Below are positions 13,021-28,000 of a stretch of DNA of 64,000 nt, piece after piece. The notes beneath the pieces were generated by a model, which was not told where the DNA came from, did no database searches, and worked only from the letters and a program-made list of their open reading frames with translations. Origin of the DNA: Tubiluchus corallicola (Eukaryota > Priapulida > Priapulimorpha > Priapulimorphida > Tubiluchidae); assembly GCA_030141605.1 (NCBI GenBank), contig JAQGDQ010000157.1, positions 323,266-387,265 of the forward strand. Reading direction: 5' to 3'. The translations under genes were made by a program, and so were the position numbers. The number at the start of each line of letters is the position of its first letter. Within the stretch, counting starts at the first letter, position 1.

Positions 13021-16000
13021 GTACGTTTTAGTCGGAGCAACATAAAAAACTTTTTTTAAAAAACTGTAAAACAAGCCTGACATGTGATTTATATAATTTA
13101 TCCAAAGTCCGTTTTTCTCAGTAAAAATTTGACTTTACGCAAAGGGTCAAAACACTTGGATGCTTTAGCTTTAGCTAACATTTGTAATATGTGAGTATTC
13201 CATGTTAAATTGTTAAGAAGTGATGGATCAAAGCGTTTTTGCTGTTGATGGTTATTTATTAATGATACCATCATGAGATACGATCTGGGTAACGTAGTGG
13301 CTGGGCTTTCGTGAGAAAATATCACCGATATTGTCTTAGTAGCATTAAATGTTACCAACGAGGTATTTGACAATAAATGAATTTCAGTTAAATCACTGTG
13401 TAAAGTCCTGACAACTATATCTGAGCCCCCCACTACATGTTGAATGCATGTGTAATCAGCAAACAGATGAATATCTGACTGTGTATCAAGTATAATATCA
13501 TTGATGAATACTAGAAAAAGTAACGGCTGTAGCAATGGTCCTTGTAGAACACCTGCATGCAATGATTTAAAGCGAGACTGACAGCAACTGATAGTTCCAA
13601 CTTGAGTTTTGTTTGTTAATAAAAACTAATCTATTAGATAATATTACCTCCAAAGCCATTTGTTCTTAGTTTTGCAATAAACCCATTTGAACTCTTTGTA
13701 AGTGTCCAAAAATATATCTTACTTCCAAACCAGATTCTTGCACTTTGTAAATTCTATGTACCATATATACCAAATTCTATGTATGTATGTAATAACTGAC
13801 TTGCGGGATTGCTTACTAGATAGCAACAGATTACTGACAAGATAATTACATATGTGTCTAAAAATAATTCTTTCTAATGAATACCTTGGACGTGCAAGAT
13901 AGCAATGAGACTTGTGTATATTTGACATCAAGTGTGATTCATCTGTTTTATAGAAGGCATTACATTGGTGTGTTTCTAAGCATCTAAAAGATCTCCATTA
14001 GATAATGATAAATTAAATAGTTTAGCTATGGTTTGCAAAGTATTGGTGCCGCCATTTTTAAAATTTAATTACTTGTATGTTGCCAGATTCTTTTGCTTTG
14101 CTTAAATGACAATAGGGTATCTTTAACATGTAAATCAGTCATTACAATATCAGAAAGAGAAGCATCTTTACATACATCGAACACATATATCACAACTCCT
14201 GCATTGTTCAGAGTGGGTTGTAGTGCAAAGCAATCATTGAACAGATTAGCATTGCCTTATACTAATAAACTGCAGTATACTAATAAACGTTTTGGAATTA
14301 TAAAATAATTTTACAAATTTTGGTATATTTTTATGCATTATATTATCATTTAACTTGTCTGTTGTTCATTTGAAAATTTTTCATTGGTTTTTCAAATTTC
14401 AATCATTCGTTTTTTTTCTTACAACATTATTCACAATGTAGAGCGTTAGAATTTTTCTTAAACTTATTATTAACCTGCCACGATGATGCCTTTGTGTTCT
14501 TATGCGAGGATTCATCCAAGGATGATTTATAGGACGAATCATTATTGTTTCATTTAGGATAGATTCACAGCACATTTTATAAAATACATCCATAATTAAC
14601 TTGCCTGTTTGGTTTACATTGAGAGTTAATAAGGCATCCAGCTGATACTTGATAACTGATTCAAAGACATTAGTTTAGGTGTTGTGGTAACATTTAGCTG
14701 GCTGGTAATATTAACACAGCTGGCAACAGGAAGAAAGTAATTAATCATCAGAACGTATGATAGACAAGCAATTATATAGCATGGAACCCAGTAAATTGGC
14801 ATGCAAACTATTATGCTTAATGCAAATAGTACAAAGTAATTGACCATAACACATTCGCATTGTAGTAGAATTAATCAGCAGAAAATGTTTTCGTTATGCT
14901 TAATGCAAATATTTGTGCAAAGCAATCGACCATGACACATTGGCGTTGTAGTAGAATTAATCAGCAGATAATGTTTTCATGGCCATCCTCTTTGCTTAGA
15001 CATATTATGACTATATAGTGTGAAGCACTTAGTTTATTATTCGAATTTCCTAAGCAAAAAATGTCACTTTTATCAATTCTCAAAACTTGTGCCATCATTT
15101 CTTATTTCCTTGAATGTCTTTGCATCGACAGAACTTTATGTAAAACAGAAACAAGATATAACTGGGATAATTTACATGCATTTTATGGCAAAGACACCAC
15201 CAGACAGAGTTATTCACTCCACGGAGCATTGCCTCTTCGAGTGGGAATATGGAGAGATGCTGCAAAGCCATTCTGCGATCACCTGCTTATGATGCTCAGC
15301 GAAGCGGCAAACTTCACATACAAGGTGATATACATCAAACATTGGGAAACTCCGGAAGATGCAATCGATACTGGAGAATTCGACATGTTACTGGGATTTA
15401 TCACAATGATACCAGAAAGAACAAAAAGTATGACATTTCTGCATCCAGTTACTTATAATTCCTATGTGTTTATCATAAAAAAGCACCAATTACATGGTTT
15501 TAATGTAACAGACCCATTCTCCACACTTGTGTGGCTGCTTCTGATATTATATGGCATAGCTGTGGGGCTGATACTTTACTATATTGATTATGGCAAAATT
15601 GTGCTGTACAAGGAGGAAGAGAGTACCAAATGCAGTAACTGTCAAAGAAGACTAGAAAAAGCGACAACAAAGAAAGAAAGCAAAGCATATTTTACTCTTT
15701 ACACATTATCATCATATCTCCAGCAAGGTGGAACGTATTTACCACAACATTTATCCGCCAGGATGCTTATCGGATGGTGGTGGATTTTTGCTTCCATCAT
15801 TACAGCTTTATACACAGGTACACTGGTTAGTAAACTATTTGTAAGCAAGCAAGTTTTTCCATTCAATACACTTCAAGAGTTAATAGACAGCGACATAATC
15901 CCTGCTACAATAGGCCAGTTCAGCTCCACCAGGCAAATGCAAACCAGGCCCGAATATAGGCAACTGTGGCAGAGAATGAAAACAGATCCTAATGTACCTG

Positions 16001-19000
16001 CTGACAATGCAGAAACAGCATTAGAGCTGACAGCTACTGGTAAATACACTCTCTTTGTAGGAGGGATTTATGCAAAGCTCCACTTAATAGAAGATTATGA
16101 ATTACATGGGCAATGCAGATTTTCTATTTCCCCGTTTTTTAGTTTTTCGGCACCATCGGCGTTAGTTGTACCAAAGGAAAGCAACCATACTGAAGCGCTA
16201 AATTTTGCTCTTGATACGTTAAAAGAACACGGTCTTGTAGACAAACTGCTACATCGGTTACTGCAGCCGTTGGAAAAATGTTTAAACTCGCCCAAGCAAC
16301 ATGTAAGCATATTATCAGTTAATGTGGAGCAACTTGACGTAGTTTTCTGGGGGTTGATATCTGGAATTGGTGTTGCATTGTTTATGGTTTTTAGTGAGTT
16401 TGCTTACAAAAAATTTATGTGAAAAGCAATCTATTGTACTATAACTCTTCAGTTTCAAACATTTACCTTTCCTTACAATTTCAAAGTTATCAGTTAATGC
16501 TACTTGTTGGCCAACCTCATAGATGTTAGATGTTTTCTTAAATTTATTATATAAACCTGTCGTTATGATGCTTTTGCATTCTTCTGTGAGGATTCATCCA
16601 AAGATCATTTTTGTCATGAATCATTACTGTTTAATTTGGGATAAATTCACAACACACTTTGTAAATGTATCCATAGTTAGTTTGCCTGTTTGTTTTACAT
16701 TGAAAGTTACATTAAAGTATCCCAATTGACACTTGATAATTGATTAAAAAAATATACCAACATTTTTATACTTCTAAACTTTCCTCACATAGATTTTTGC
16801 ATAGCATTTTCACATAGTATTCTCTCCTATTGATAATTTGATCTATGCGATTTTATTCTTCTTTGTTTTATACCTTTGCATTTTTGTTTTTCTAATCTAA
16901 ACTAATCTAATGTAATCTTGTGTTATTTTTCGATTTGAATTTGCATTTTGACTTCATGGTAATAGTTAGGTGTAGTATATTTGCGCTTGCATTGTTTCTG
17001 CCTCTGCTAGCACCAGTGCCAAATACACAATGGCACATACTTTAATATCTAATAAACAAATGCATTGGCAATAACAATTCTGAAGGTGTACTGTTTGCAG
17101 AATTCTGTTTTGCAACATGTTTTTAGACTGGTGCTTTTGTAATATTAGCTTGATGGTATTATTAACACAGCTGGCAATGGGAGCAAGGTAATTAAACACC
17201 AGAAAGTGTGACAGACAAACATACATGTAGCGGGTACCCATTGAATTCGCATGCACTCTATTATCTTTAATGCAGATATATGTATAAAGCACATTGCATT
17301 GTAGTAAAAGCATTCAGCGGAGAACATTTTTATGGTCATCCTCCCAGCATAGGCATATTATGACTGTATAATGTGAATCAGCTAAAGTTTATGATTCGAA
17401 CTCCCAAAGCAAAAATGTCACTTGTATTATTTCTTAAGACTTGTGCCATTGGTTTTTATTTCCTTGAATGTTTTTGCATCAACACAACGTTGTGTAAAAC
17501 AGAAACAAGAGCTGAAAATTGCAGCAGCTTGTATAAACAGCAGAATTTACATACATTTTGTGGTCAAAACTCCAGCAGACAGGGGTATCTGCTCCATGGA
17601 GCATTGCTGAGAGTGGGAATATGGAAAGATGCCTCGAAGCCATTGTTCGATCAGCTGCTTATGATGCTTAGTGAAGCGGCAAACTTCACATACAAGGTGA
17701 CATACGTTAAAAATTGGCAAACTCCAAAAAACGCAATCGATAGTGGAAAATTTGACTTGTTGATGGGATTAATCACAGTTCTACCCGAAAGAGCAAAAAG
17801 TATGATGTTTCTTCATCCATTTACTTATAGTTACCGTGTGTTTATCATAAAAAGACATCAATTACAAGGTTTTAGTGTAACAGATCCATTCTCCACACCA
17901 GTGTGGTTGCTTCTGATAATATATGGCTTAGCTGTGGGGCCGATAATTTACTACATTGACCACAGTGAAAACCTGCCACATAAGGAGAACAAAGATAAAA
18001 GAAACACGAATTGCCAAACAAGATTGGAAAAAGGGAACGCAAAGAAAGACAGTAAGGCATATTTTACTTGGTACACATTATCATCGTATCTCCAGCAAGG
18101 TGGAAAATATTTACCCCATCGTTTGTCCGCCAGGATGCTTGTCGGATGGTGGTGGATTTTTGCTTCCATCATCACAGCCATGTACACGGGCACACTAGTT
18201 AGTAAACTATTTGTAAGCAAGCTCGTTTATCCTTTCTCTACTTTGCAAGAGTTAATAGACAGCGGCATAATCCCAGTTACAATAGGCGAGCTCAGCTCTA
18301 CCATGCAGCTGAAAAACAGACCAGAATATAAACAGTTGTGGCAGAGAATGAAAATGGATCCTAATGTACCTGCCTACCAAGCAGAAATGGCATTAGAGCT
18401 GACAGCTACTGGTAAATACACATTCTTTGTAGGAGGGACTTATGCAAAGCTATACTTAATAAAGGATTATAAATTACACGGAAAATGCAGATTTTCTATT
18501 TCCCCATTTTTGAGTTTTTTGTCACCATCAGCATTAGTTGTACCAAAGAAAAGTAATTATACAGAAGCGCTAAATTTTGCTCTTGCTACGTTAAAAGAAC
18601 ACGGTCTTGTAGACAAACTGCTACAACAATTATTGTTGCCATTGGAAACATGTTTAGACTCACCTGTTCAACATGTAGGCACAGTATCAATTAATGTGGA
18701 GCAACTTGACATAGTTTTCTGGATTTTGATATCTGGAATCGGTGTAGCATTGTTTACGTTTATTAACGAGCTTGCTTACAAGAAGTTTATGTGACCAGCA
18801 ATCTAATGTATTATAACTCTTTAGTCTGAAGTCATTTACTTCTCCTTATAATTTCAAGGACATTAATACCTGTTACTTATTAGTGGACCTCAAACAATTT
18901 ACAGATAATGGTGACAGTTCATTCAACTGAAAATGAAGTTTGTCATGACATTCAGCATCATGGTAACAGATAAATTGTCGCAGATTTGATGCATATATTC

Positions 19001-22000
19001 CACTATGTGGTTTTTGTTGAGTGTATCCTTCAAATAATCTTGGATTTTGTTATATTCCATTAGCAGTGAAAAACACTGGGAAACGTCAGAGCAGGCAAAG
19101 TTTTATCGTTAAAAACATTTACATTGACTCTTTTATATTCCTTGATGAGAATAAAGTTTTTCCATTTACCAGTCGAATGACATTGGTGTAACGCACTGTA
19201 CTTGTGATACTTTCCTAGATGTGACAGCACTTTATAACACGGCTTTATTACATCACTCTGAGCATTTATTTAAAACAGTGCGAATGATCACATATTTATT
19301 ATGTAAAGCACATAATTATTATAAAGTGCTGCCATCTTTTAGAAGCTATTGTAGAGTGGCGGGTCTAGGTCAGGGGTGTGCAAATTGTGGCCCGCGGGCC
19401 ACTTGCGGCCCGCGAAGAGATTTGTCAACCTAATGAAAGTGCGGCCCGGGCGATTAATTGAGTGTATCCAGCTGAAGTCCGTGCCACAGTCCCAAAGATA
19501 GTGCAGGTAGTATTTTTCTACTAGATCGGATGCCATTAACCTTTACAAGACGGTTGTAGCTTAATGTCACTGTACTACACAGACTGTGTGATACACATTA
19601 CTAATATGCATTGCAATGAAATTACCACTATATGTCCTGAAAGTAGAAATGTATGGTTTGTAATATAAATTTTAATAACTTCTAAAATAGTTTCTTGAGT
19701 GTAGTAGTAATGATGTACGCAGGTCGGATGCAAAAAAAATCATTATTAGGCCTTTCTGTACTTGGCTTCTTGATCAAACTGCCTGTGGCCCACAGGAATT
19801 GCGGGAAAGTTTAATGTGGCCCGGCTAGTCAGATAATTTGTACACCCCTGGTCTAGGTTATACTACATTGTATTAATGTAATTTCCCAAGACTGCACTCG
19901 TTTGCAGAATTGCTTGTGTTCAGTTTGTGTAACCATTTTCTGACAACTTAGTTAACAACAAGAATAAAATAAACAACAGTAAAGTATGTTTGATATGTTT
20001 ATTGTCTATTATAAGGAAATAATAATTAGTGAGTTATTCAAATGTGTCGTCCATATATGATGTTTTGTGTGGATGCAGGATACGACTGGTTGTTAGGCCT
20101 TGGAGCTTGTCTTCTTGTGAATGCGAATTCTTGTGCAGTGAAAGTTGATCACAGATGTAAGCTGTGTTCTGTTTACTTATGGAATAACTTGTACCCAGCA
20201 GCAAACAACAGCAATTTAAATAATCATATACTGTTCTCTGCTACTTTTAGTTGTTCAGTGATCAATGTTAACAGTTGACGACGTGCTTGTAATGCTCAAA
20301 TTAGTGTAGTTTTGTAGTCAAAGTCAGAAGACCAAAACAGATCTTAATTCCTCGGTCTAATATGAATTGTCTCTTAACATGTTAAAAGTTGAACACATCT
20401 TCATGCTTAAATTGAATAAATCTGTGCACACAAGCAATGTTTCTACTCCAGGCTTATATAGAACGTGTTTTCTCAGCCTAGTGAGCTGTACCTACCAAGA
20501 ATACTTTTGTTACTTGCTGAGGCTTATACGAAACAGTTCCTTGGCCTCTGCTGAGCTATACTAACCAATCTACCTTTTGGTGGTGGTAGTTCTCGAGCTG
20601 CTTGTTAGGGCGGGAATGTGTTTTTCCTCTGTGGTAACTACTCGCCTTATTGCTGATGGATTTTTGCATGATAATCGACTATCAGCTAAGAATGGAAACG
20701 CTAAATGAAAACTTAAATGAGATTGTCAGAAATACGTTCCATAATCCTGCTGATGAGGTTTTAAAACTGATAGTTGTTTAGCTGATATTTTAGTAGAAGT
20801 TGCAAAAGACATGAGTGACGAAAACAACAAGTTTTGGGGGAAAGAAATATAGATGATTTTGGCTTGACAATGGCCTTAATTTGACAGTGAGCTAAAACAA
20901 GCCTGAAGATGGATTCTGTGAAAACATAGAAGTATTTTTTGACAAACTGAGAAAAACTGGTGCATCTGTAGAAAGATTTAGACTTTGTGAAAAAAACTTA
21001 TTTAAATCATCAAAGCTTGGGTGCACTAGTAAATGATTTGAAATTATAAAATAATTTTTTTGTAGAAGGGACTTATGCATAGCTATACTTAATAAAGGAT
21101 TATAAATTACACTGAAAATGCAGATTTTCTGTTTCCCCGATTATAAGTTTTTCGGAATCATCAGCGTTACCAAAGAAAAGCAACCATACCGAAGTGCTAA
21201 ATTTTGCACTGGATACTTTAAACGAACGTGGTCTTGTGGACAAACAGCTACAACGATTACTGCAGCTTTTGGAAAAATGTTTAAACTTGCCCAAGCAACA
21301 AGTTGGCACAATGTCAATTAACGTAGAGCAAGTTGACATAGTTCTCTTGGTTTTGATATCTGGAATCGGTGTAGCATTGCTTAAGTTTATTAGTGAATTT
21401 GCGTACAAGAAGTTTAAGTGAAAAGCAATCTATTGCGCTCTTTAGTCTCAAATCATTTACCCTTGCTTATACAGTAATTGCAATATCATCAATAACTTCT
21501 ACTTTTTCATTGATCTCAAACTGTTTGCTTATAATGATGGCAGTTCATGCAGCTGAAAGCGAAATGTGCCATGAAATTCAGCATTATGATAACACATAAA
21601 TTGTTACTGATTTGATGCACTTTATCAACTGTGTGATTTTTGTTGAGCTGTATCTTTCAAATAATCTGGATTTTGAAAGTCAGAAAGTCAAACAACCTGG
21701 ACAGCAGTAGTGAAAAGCATCGGGTTAAACGTCAGAGCAGACATAGTTTGATGATTCAAAACAGCTACATTCATACTTTTTATATTCCTTGAGCAGCATA
21801 AAGTGTTCCATTTTTTGGTCAAATGATGTTGCCATAACATATTGTACTTGTAATAGCTTTCTAGAGGTGGCTGCACTTTGTAACATGTACTTTACATAAT
21901 AAATATGACATCACACACACCAAGATGTTACATGGTGTGCCAAAAGTGGGAATTATAATGAATCCATAAATACAGGACGGTAGTGTGAATCATATCTCCT

Positions 22001-25000
22001 TAGGGTGGGGCAGCAGTTCCAGAAAAACACTAGTTCGATGACAGATAACAAAGAACCATCATGTAAAGAGTAGTAAGTTTTAACTCACCATGGGATGAGC
22101 CCATGCTCCCTACGGAAATGCAAACAGATCTCATGGTAAACGACATGGAATTGTGGATGCAGGCTAGAACCCAATATCATTACCATCTGGAACAGAATCA
22201 CGGAGCGGCAACACAGAAGCATGGAATGAGTGGTACATTGCAGAAAACAGATATTTTAATTGCATTAACTGTTCACTAAATTAACTCTTAAGAAAAATCA
22301 CCAGAAGATGCTGAATAACATATACATAAGTGTTAATTGCTTATCACATCCAAATTCACTAGATGCGAACATATTTCAAAACATTAAACAGAAAAACTAC
22401 ATAGCAGGACCATTAATTAAAACTGCCTCGGTGTAAACCATATGTAAAAGCATGGTCTTTTTACCAGATTCATCCATCATACAGCCATTGAATCATACAT
22501 CCAGGGACATGATTCTGTTCACCTCCCTATGCCAGGACTCCCCACTCGCTGCAATGCCCCAAGTGCATTTATCTCTAAGGATCAGTGCTGAAGTGTTTAA
22601 ATCTTTCTGTGCAGAATATAAATACGTTAACATTCGTCCTCCTGCAGGTTTTTTAACTGGTTCTATCGCTTGTTGAAGAGCTGTCTTCACTGGATTATCA
22701 TCAGGTAGCCTAAGCAAAAGCCCAATCCATCTTAAATGGCGTATTTTTATTTTTATTATTTAAGGTTCTTCTTTATTTTTTCATTTAGATCTTTATTTGA
22801 GATTTTCTTTGGCCATCTGATACCCAAAATGTTTCTGTAATTTTTCATTTACAACGCGTCAATTTCAGCTTTATAATTTGCTTTTAATGTCCGGAGTTGT
22901 ACAGAAATACAGTTTGAACTAAGGATGAGAATATTCTAATTTTGTTTCAAAAGAAATCTTCCTATTCTCAAAAACGTTTGGGAGTTTTGAGTAAACTGAT
23001 ATTGCCATTATCTTCCATCTTGGCATGTCGTCTTCTGTTGCTAGCAGACAACTGAGATACTTGCATTTTTGCCATGATTTATCACCAAGGAGTGTTATGC
23101 TGAAGACAGTTTTTTTTTTACTATGAGGTACATTCTTTTCAGTTTCTCTTCTATTGACTTTTGCATTTCATCTAACTTTTCTTAGTTTCTTGTAATCTAT
23201 GCAACATCATCAGCATACTGTATAAGTATAGTAGTTGACATACTTTGTAGAGAGCTGTAACTGTGTTCTTGTCTTACTTCATTTGGAAATAATCATTAAA
23301 TATTTTGGTTTATGTGCACCAAACTACTAAATCCCTTACGGCACTCGTACACCACTTTTACCACTACGACCACTACAGTAAACCTCATAAGTAGGAACAG
23401 ATCCTGCTAGTAAATCATTCGTACGTACAGACTAATGCATATTTAAGTAAAGTCCACTTTAAACAACTGAAGTTATTAAACTGATGTGGTAACCGGCTTT
23501 GCTTTACCCACGTCACATGATGATTGTAGTTAAGATGCATTGCCCTGGTACACTTAACCTTTGACCTGCAACAACTGTGCATGCACGCATCGAAACTGTG
23601 AAAAGGCTTATTTACTTCAATACCTTACGTAATGTCTAAATGCACGAGTTTTAAACAGCACTGCCATCTGTGTGTGTGGAGTGTTTTCTCGTTGTTTAAG
23701 TACTGGAACAGTCAATTATTACTAAATCTTTAAATGAATTCTTTTCCTTTCAGGTTCTATATAGAGGGAAAATTCACTGAGTTTCAGTCTTGCTTGATAA
23801 ATGAGTTGTTTTTCATCTTATGTAGGCACGCTGTAAGAATGGCTTGTCACCATTTTCCGGCAAACTGCGAAGTGAGCACTTGGAACTTAATGCATTTGAC
23901 AGTCAGAATGGTAATGGCCACAGTATTATTTTAGATTCACATTCCCCGACAGTGTGACATTTCCTCGCACATATTTCTCTGCTGCTTATTTGTTGTACCA
24001 TGCAAAATTGTTGCTGAGAAACAGCTTTCTGAGTCCTGACATGTCGCACCCAGTTCAACCATCTGTTAACTCTATATGCTTTCAAACTGAACAACATGGA
24101 AACTATTAATTGTTTGTTTTATTTAAATTTTAAACATTCTGTCGGCCTTGCAGAGCATTTTTGCACTTGAAGACGGCCTCTTAGTTATTGTCATTAGTTG
24201 TTATCAGTAGATTTCAATTTTTGGGCTTGTGTTAGCAGTGTGTTATGGTTCCAATGTGTAACGACAAAAAAATTAATGAACAGAAACATTTTAATGTGTC
24301 CTTCTAAGGTAATTTACTAGTATCATTTAGAAGTGTCCTGATGCAAAAGAAGTTGCCTCTGTTGGGAGCGGAGTAGGACACTAGCCGAAATAGGACAATT
24401 GTCGTACATGGACATAGCCCAAGTATGGGTGCATCGGGCAGGGGCTGCCCAAGTAGCACACTAGAGACAGGTCATGAATCCCTAATGGCAGCGTATATTG
24501 TCCTTGTTTATTTAATAATAATAATAATCGAAAAGGTCTGTACTTTGAATAATTTATTATATATCTGATAAAATAAAAGGATTTTATTCTCTGCTAGTCG
24601 AATGAGCAATATTAAATTTGGCTTCGAGATTAATCTTTCTGAGGTGAAATTAGCCCACTTTTTAGGAAATTCCAACATTTGGTTAAGGTGTATCATTTTT
24701 GTTTTTCTCACTTCACAGACAGGTTATCCGTTTCTCTACGTGGACAAAGTGAACAAAATATGCGTTTTTGATCTTGCAAACTGGCACTTTTTATTGATGT
24801 CAGTTTGCTTGCCAATTTGGTGAAGGAAATTGTGTGTATCCATGGTATGACACCAAACTGATGGTAACTCAGCCAGCAAGCACAGTTTTTAATAAAAAGA
24901 AGAAACTTTCACAAAATTTTTAAAATTTTGACAAAATTTTCCATGTAAAGTTAATAGAGATAGAGAAAACGCCAGTTCCGTACTTGGGCTGCCCATGTAC

Positions 25001-28000
25001 GACACTGATTTTCCGCAAATTTAGCACATGCGCTTTAGCGGAAGTGTCCTACTTCAGCTAGTGGCGTCCGCGCCCTACAGCCTCTAACGTAAGCTGAGAT
25101 GCAATCTTGTCCTGATGAAAAATAATAATATCAAAATTCCTTCTTGCAGGTATCTGCACAAATGGCGAAGTGGATTACATATCCGAGAGAGGGATAGATG
25201 AAGTTTATTACTTGTGGAGCTTGGCAGGAGGAGATTTAGAGAACGAACTCAACAAAAAGGGCATGATAAAAAAGAAGCCACCAGTATTCACTCTTCCAAA
25301 GTACAAAAATCCGGATTTTGTTTATCTAAATTATCTAGATTAACCACTTCACTGCCTGTAACACGAGAATCTCCCATCACAAAAATGCTGTGCTGACCTG
25401 TATGACGAGACTGTATTGTCATGCTTAACTCTCGCCTGTATGCCAGGTACTCTCATGAATCAGGCTAGTGAAAGCAATGGTGCTGTCCTCTGTTGACCAA
25501 AAGGATAATGTAGTGGCTAACTGCTAACAGTTCATAAAAACTGCTGAAAGTCAATAAGGCGCGATTACATTATATTTGATAATTTTTGTAGGTTTCTACT
25601 CTAGACATAATGGATTTCATGCAAAATTAATTATACGAAATGCATTTGCTTACTTTAGACAAATTAAAAATCAATTTTTCACGAATAAATTGAAAAAGCT
25701 TTCAGTAACTGCAGTGTTTGCATGGTAACAAAGTATATTATCACGTGTGCGAAATCGGCTAATGCAGAAACTTTCAGCTATCCAGACGCAACACTCTGAT
25801 ACGTTTTGGCTTCAAGTCTTCTCTATTCTTGGGGAAAAATTCGTGTTAAAGATGAAATGACCTTAATTTGTCCTTGGCTGATCGGTTGGTATTTCCTGGA
25901 ATAGCAGCAGAACACTGCCCACTTAGGCTGCAGCAAGCAGGCGATCGATAAATTAGTGTGTATGATCATGCAAGTGTACACCAGACTAAGCTACTTAATA
26001 GGCTAAGTTAGAGTGCCTGAAGACGGCACGTTTTTTACTTAATTTTATCCAACTAAGTCACTTGTAAATAGTGTGTACAATCACGCAAGTGTAAACCAGA
26101 CTAAGTTACTCGATAAGCTAAGTTGAAGTACCTGAAAATGGCGTTTTTCTTAATTTTATCCAATTAAATCACTTGTAAATGTTTAAACAAATAGCAAGAT
26201 TGGATAGCCGATATTTTCCTGAATAGAACAGTGCCTAATTTGTAATCATTTAGTTACATCTGTGCTCATACAGTAGCAGAAAAGTCATAGATCATAAGAC
26301 CTATTTTGAATGGTGCGGTCCTGAAGGAGTTAATTATGTGATTAAGGATTATTAAATGACGGCCGACTGAATAAAATCATCACAAAGTTTTTACAAAACG
26401 TTCCGGCAAAAAATTAGTTCATTTTACGACATCACAGATGAAGTAGTCCTACAGTTTGGAAAACGTATATTTCATCAAGTAACTATCATTGAGGGGTGCA
26501 GCATACATACCACACCCATTGACACACCTTCACATTTTATCTTCTTCAATAGATGAAAGTATTTGCTGAGTCATTGTACTTTTTTTTCAGTCTGGTGTTG
26601 TGTGATGGCGAAGGATTCGGACGAGAGGCCCACAGAACAAGCGCTTTTGATGAGACGGTTGTTATTCTTTCCCTTGATACGTTACATGAACGACTGAAAG
26701 GACTAGACCCCAAAATTTATTACCCGCTTATAGAAGATCAGTAGGTCCATGTAATGTTTTTTTTATCACTTTCTGATAAACAACTTGACATTTAATGGAT
26801 TTTTGCTGTGTAATAAACCAGGAATAACAAACCTTATGGTTTATGTTCAAAAATCATGTAACTGCTGATGAGTTAAATAATAGAAGAAAAGAGATGCTGA
26901 GAAATTGGGAACCAATCGGTACTTGTGATTAGAACTTGCCTTCTCTGACTTACAGGCTGAGCATGGCATATCAGGTCTGTGTTCTCATCCCCATAGAACA
27001 GAATTAACCAGTCCTACCCATCTAACAGAAAGATGAAACTAATTAATTAATTGTTAACAAGCTAATTCGATTTGATTTTGGTGTATTTTTTAATGGGTAG
27101 TATGAGTGGGTAGCTGTGAAACTTCATTCTGTAATAAAGTTTAGATTTAACGATTTCAGAAGTAAAGTATTTTTGAAAGTTTATATTTGAAACACTTAAG
27201 AGAGTTCTGGTTATGATTTGCAATAAATGGTGGAATGCTGGTATTTGTTTTATTAAAACATATTTTACTCTGACTATGTCATTTGCCAATAAGCAGTTTT
27301 TTCGTATGTCTTCACTCACGTTCATGGATTTTTATGGTCAATGGCTGGCATTTTTCTTTACTCAGAACTCAGTCGTTTCCTTCGTCTGTCAGCATGAGTG
27401 ACCTATCCTCGACCACCGGTCTGCCGCTTATCATTCGTGAACAAGACATAGAATATCAGGTATGATGCAGTGCAATGTGCTGTTACTTACTGTAACTTTT
27501 CAGCGTTAAAGCAGTGCATAAACTCTGTGCTGTAAATTACGCTTTGGACAACTTTATGTTTTTCTGGACATCTTTTTGTTAAATGTCACTCCTGATCGAT
27601 GCTGATTTTGGACAAGAATTGTAGCTGCCAGGCGCCAGGCTTAGCTGAATCTTCGTGTCCTGTCCAAAAACAATTTTAATCGTGAAGAGTGAACTTGGGA
27701 TGTTATATAGCAGGATGTTATATAGCAGGTTAAAAAATGTGCCAAAGTTTTAATCACAATAGTATATGAAAAAATAACAAAGTCAATTAAGTATTAGAAA
27801 ACTGATGTCACAGATATTTGTGCACAAACACCAAAATTCTTACGTCATTCCCTTCGATTTTTTTAAAGATACAGAAGTTTTAAAACAATTCAAAAAAATA
27901 AGTGCCAGGAAAAATTTTGTGTGCCACTACAGTGGCCGCCGCTTATTATGGACACGGTTATTGTGGACAGCCGGTTATTGTGGACAACTCGTGAGGGACG

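Noticed and set aside
17373-17414. Upstream ATG extending the second IR gene by 14 residues
   Set aside because: The sister gene has a stop in the matching upstream DNA and begins at the equivalent of 17415, which also starts the signal-like segment.
23734-23934. Open frame overlapping TBCK exon 8
   Set aside because: Wrong frame. The splice-consistent exon 23826-23910 reads a different phase and aligns with TBCK, whereas this frame aligns with nothing.
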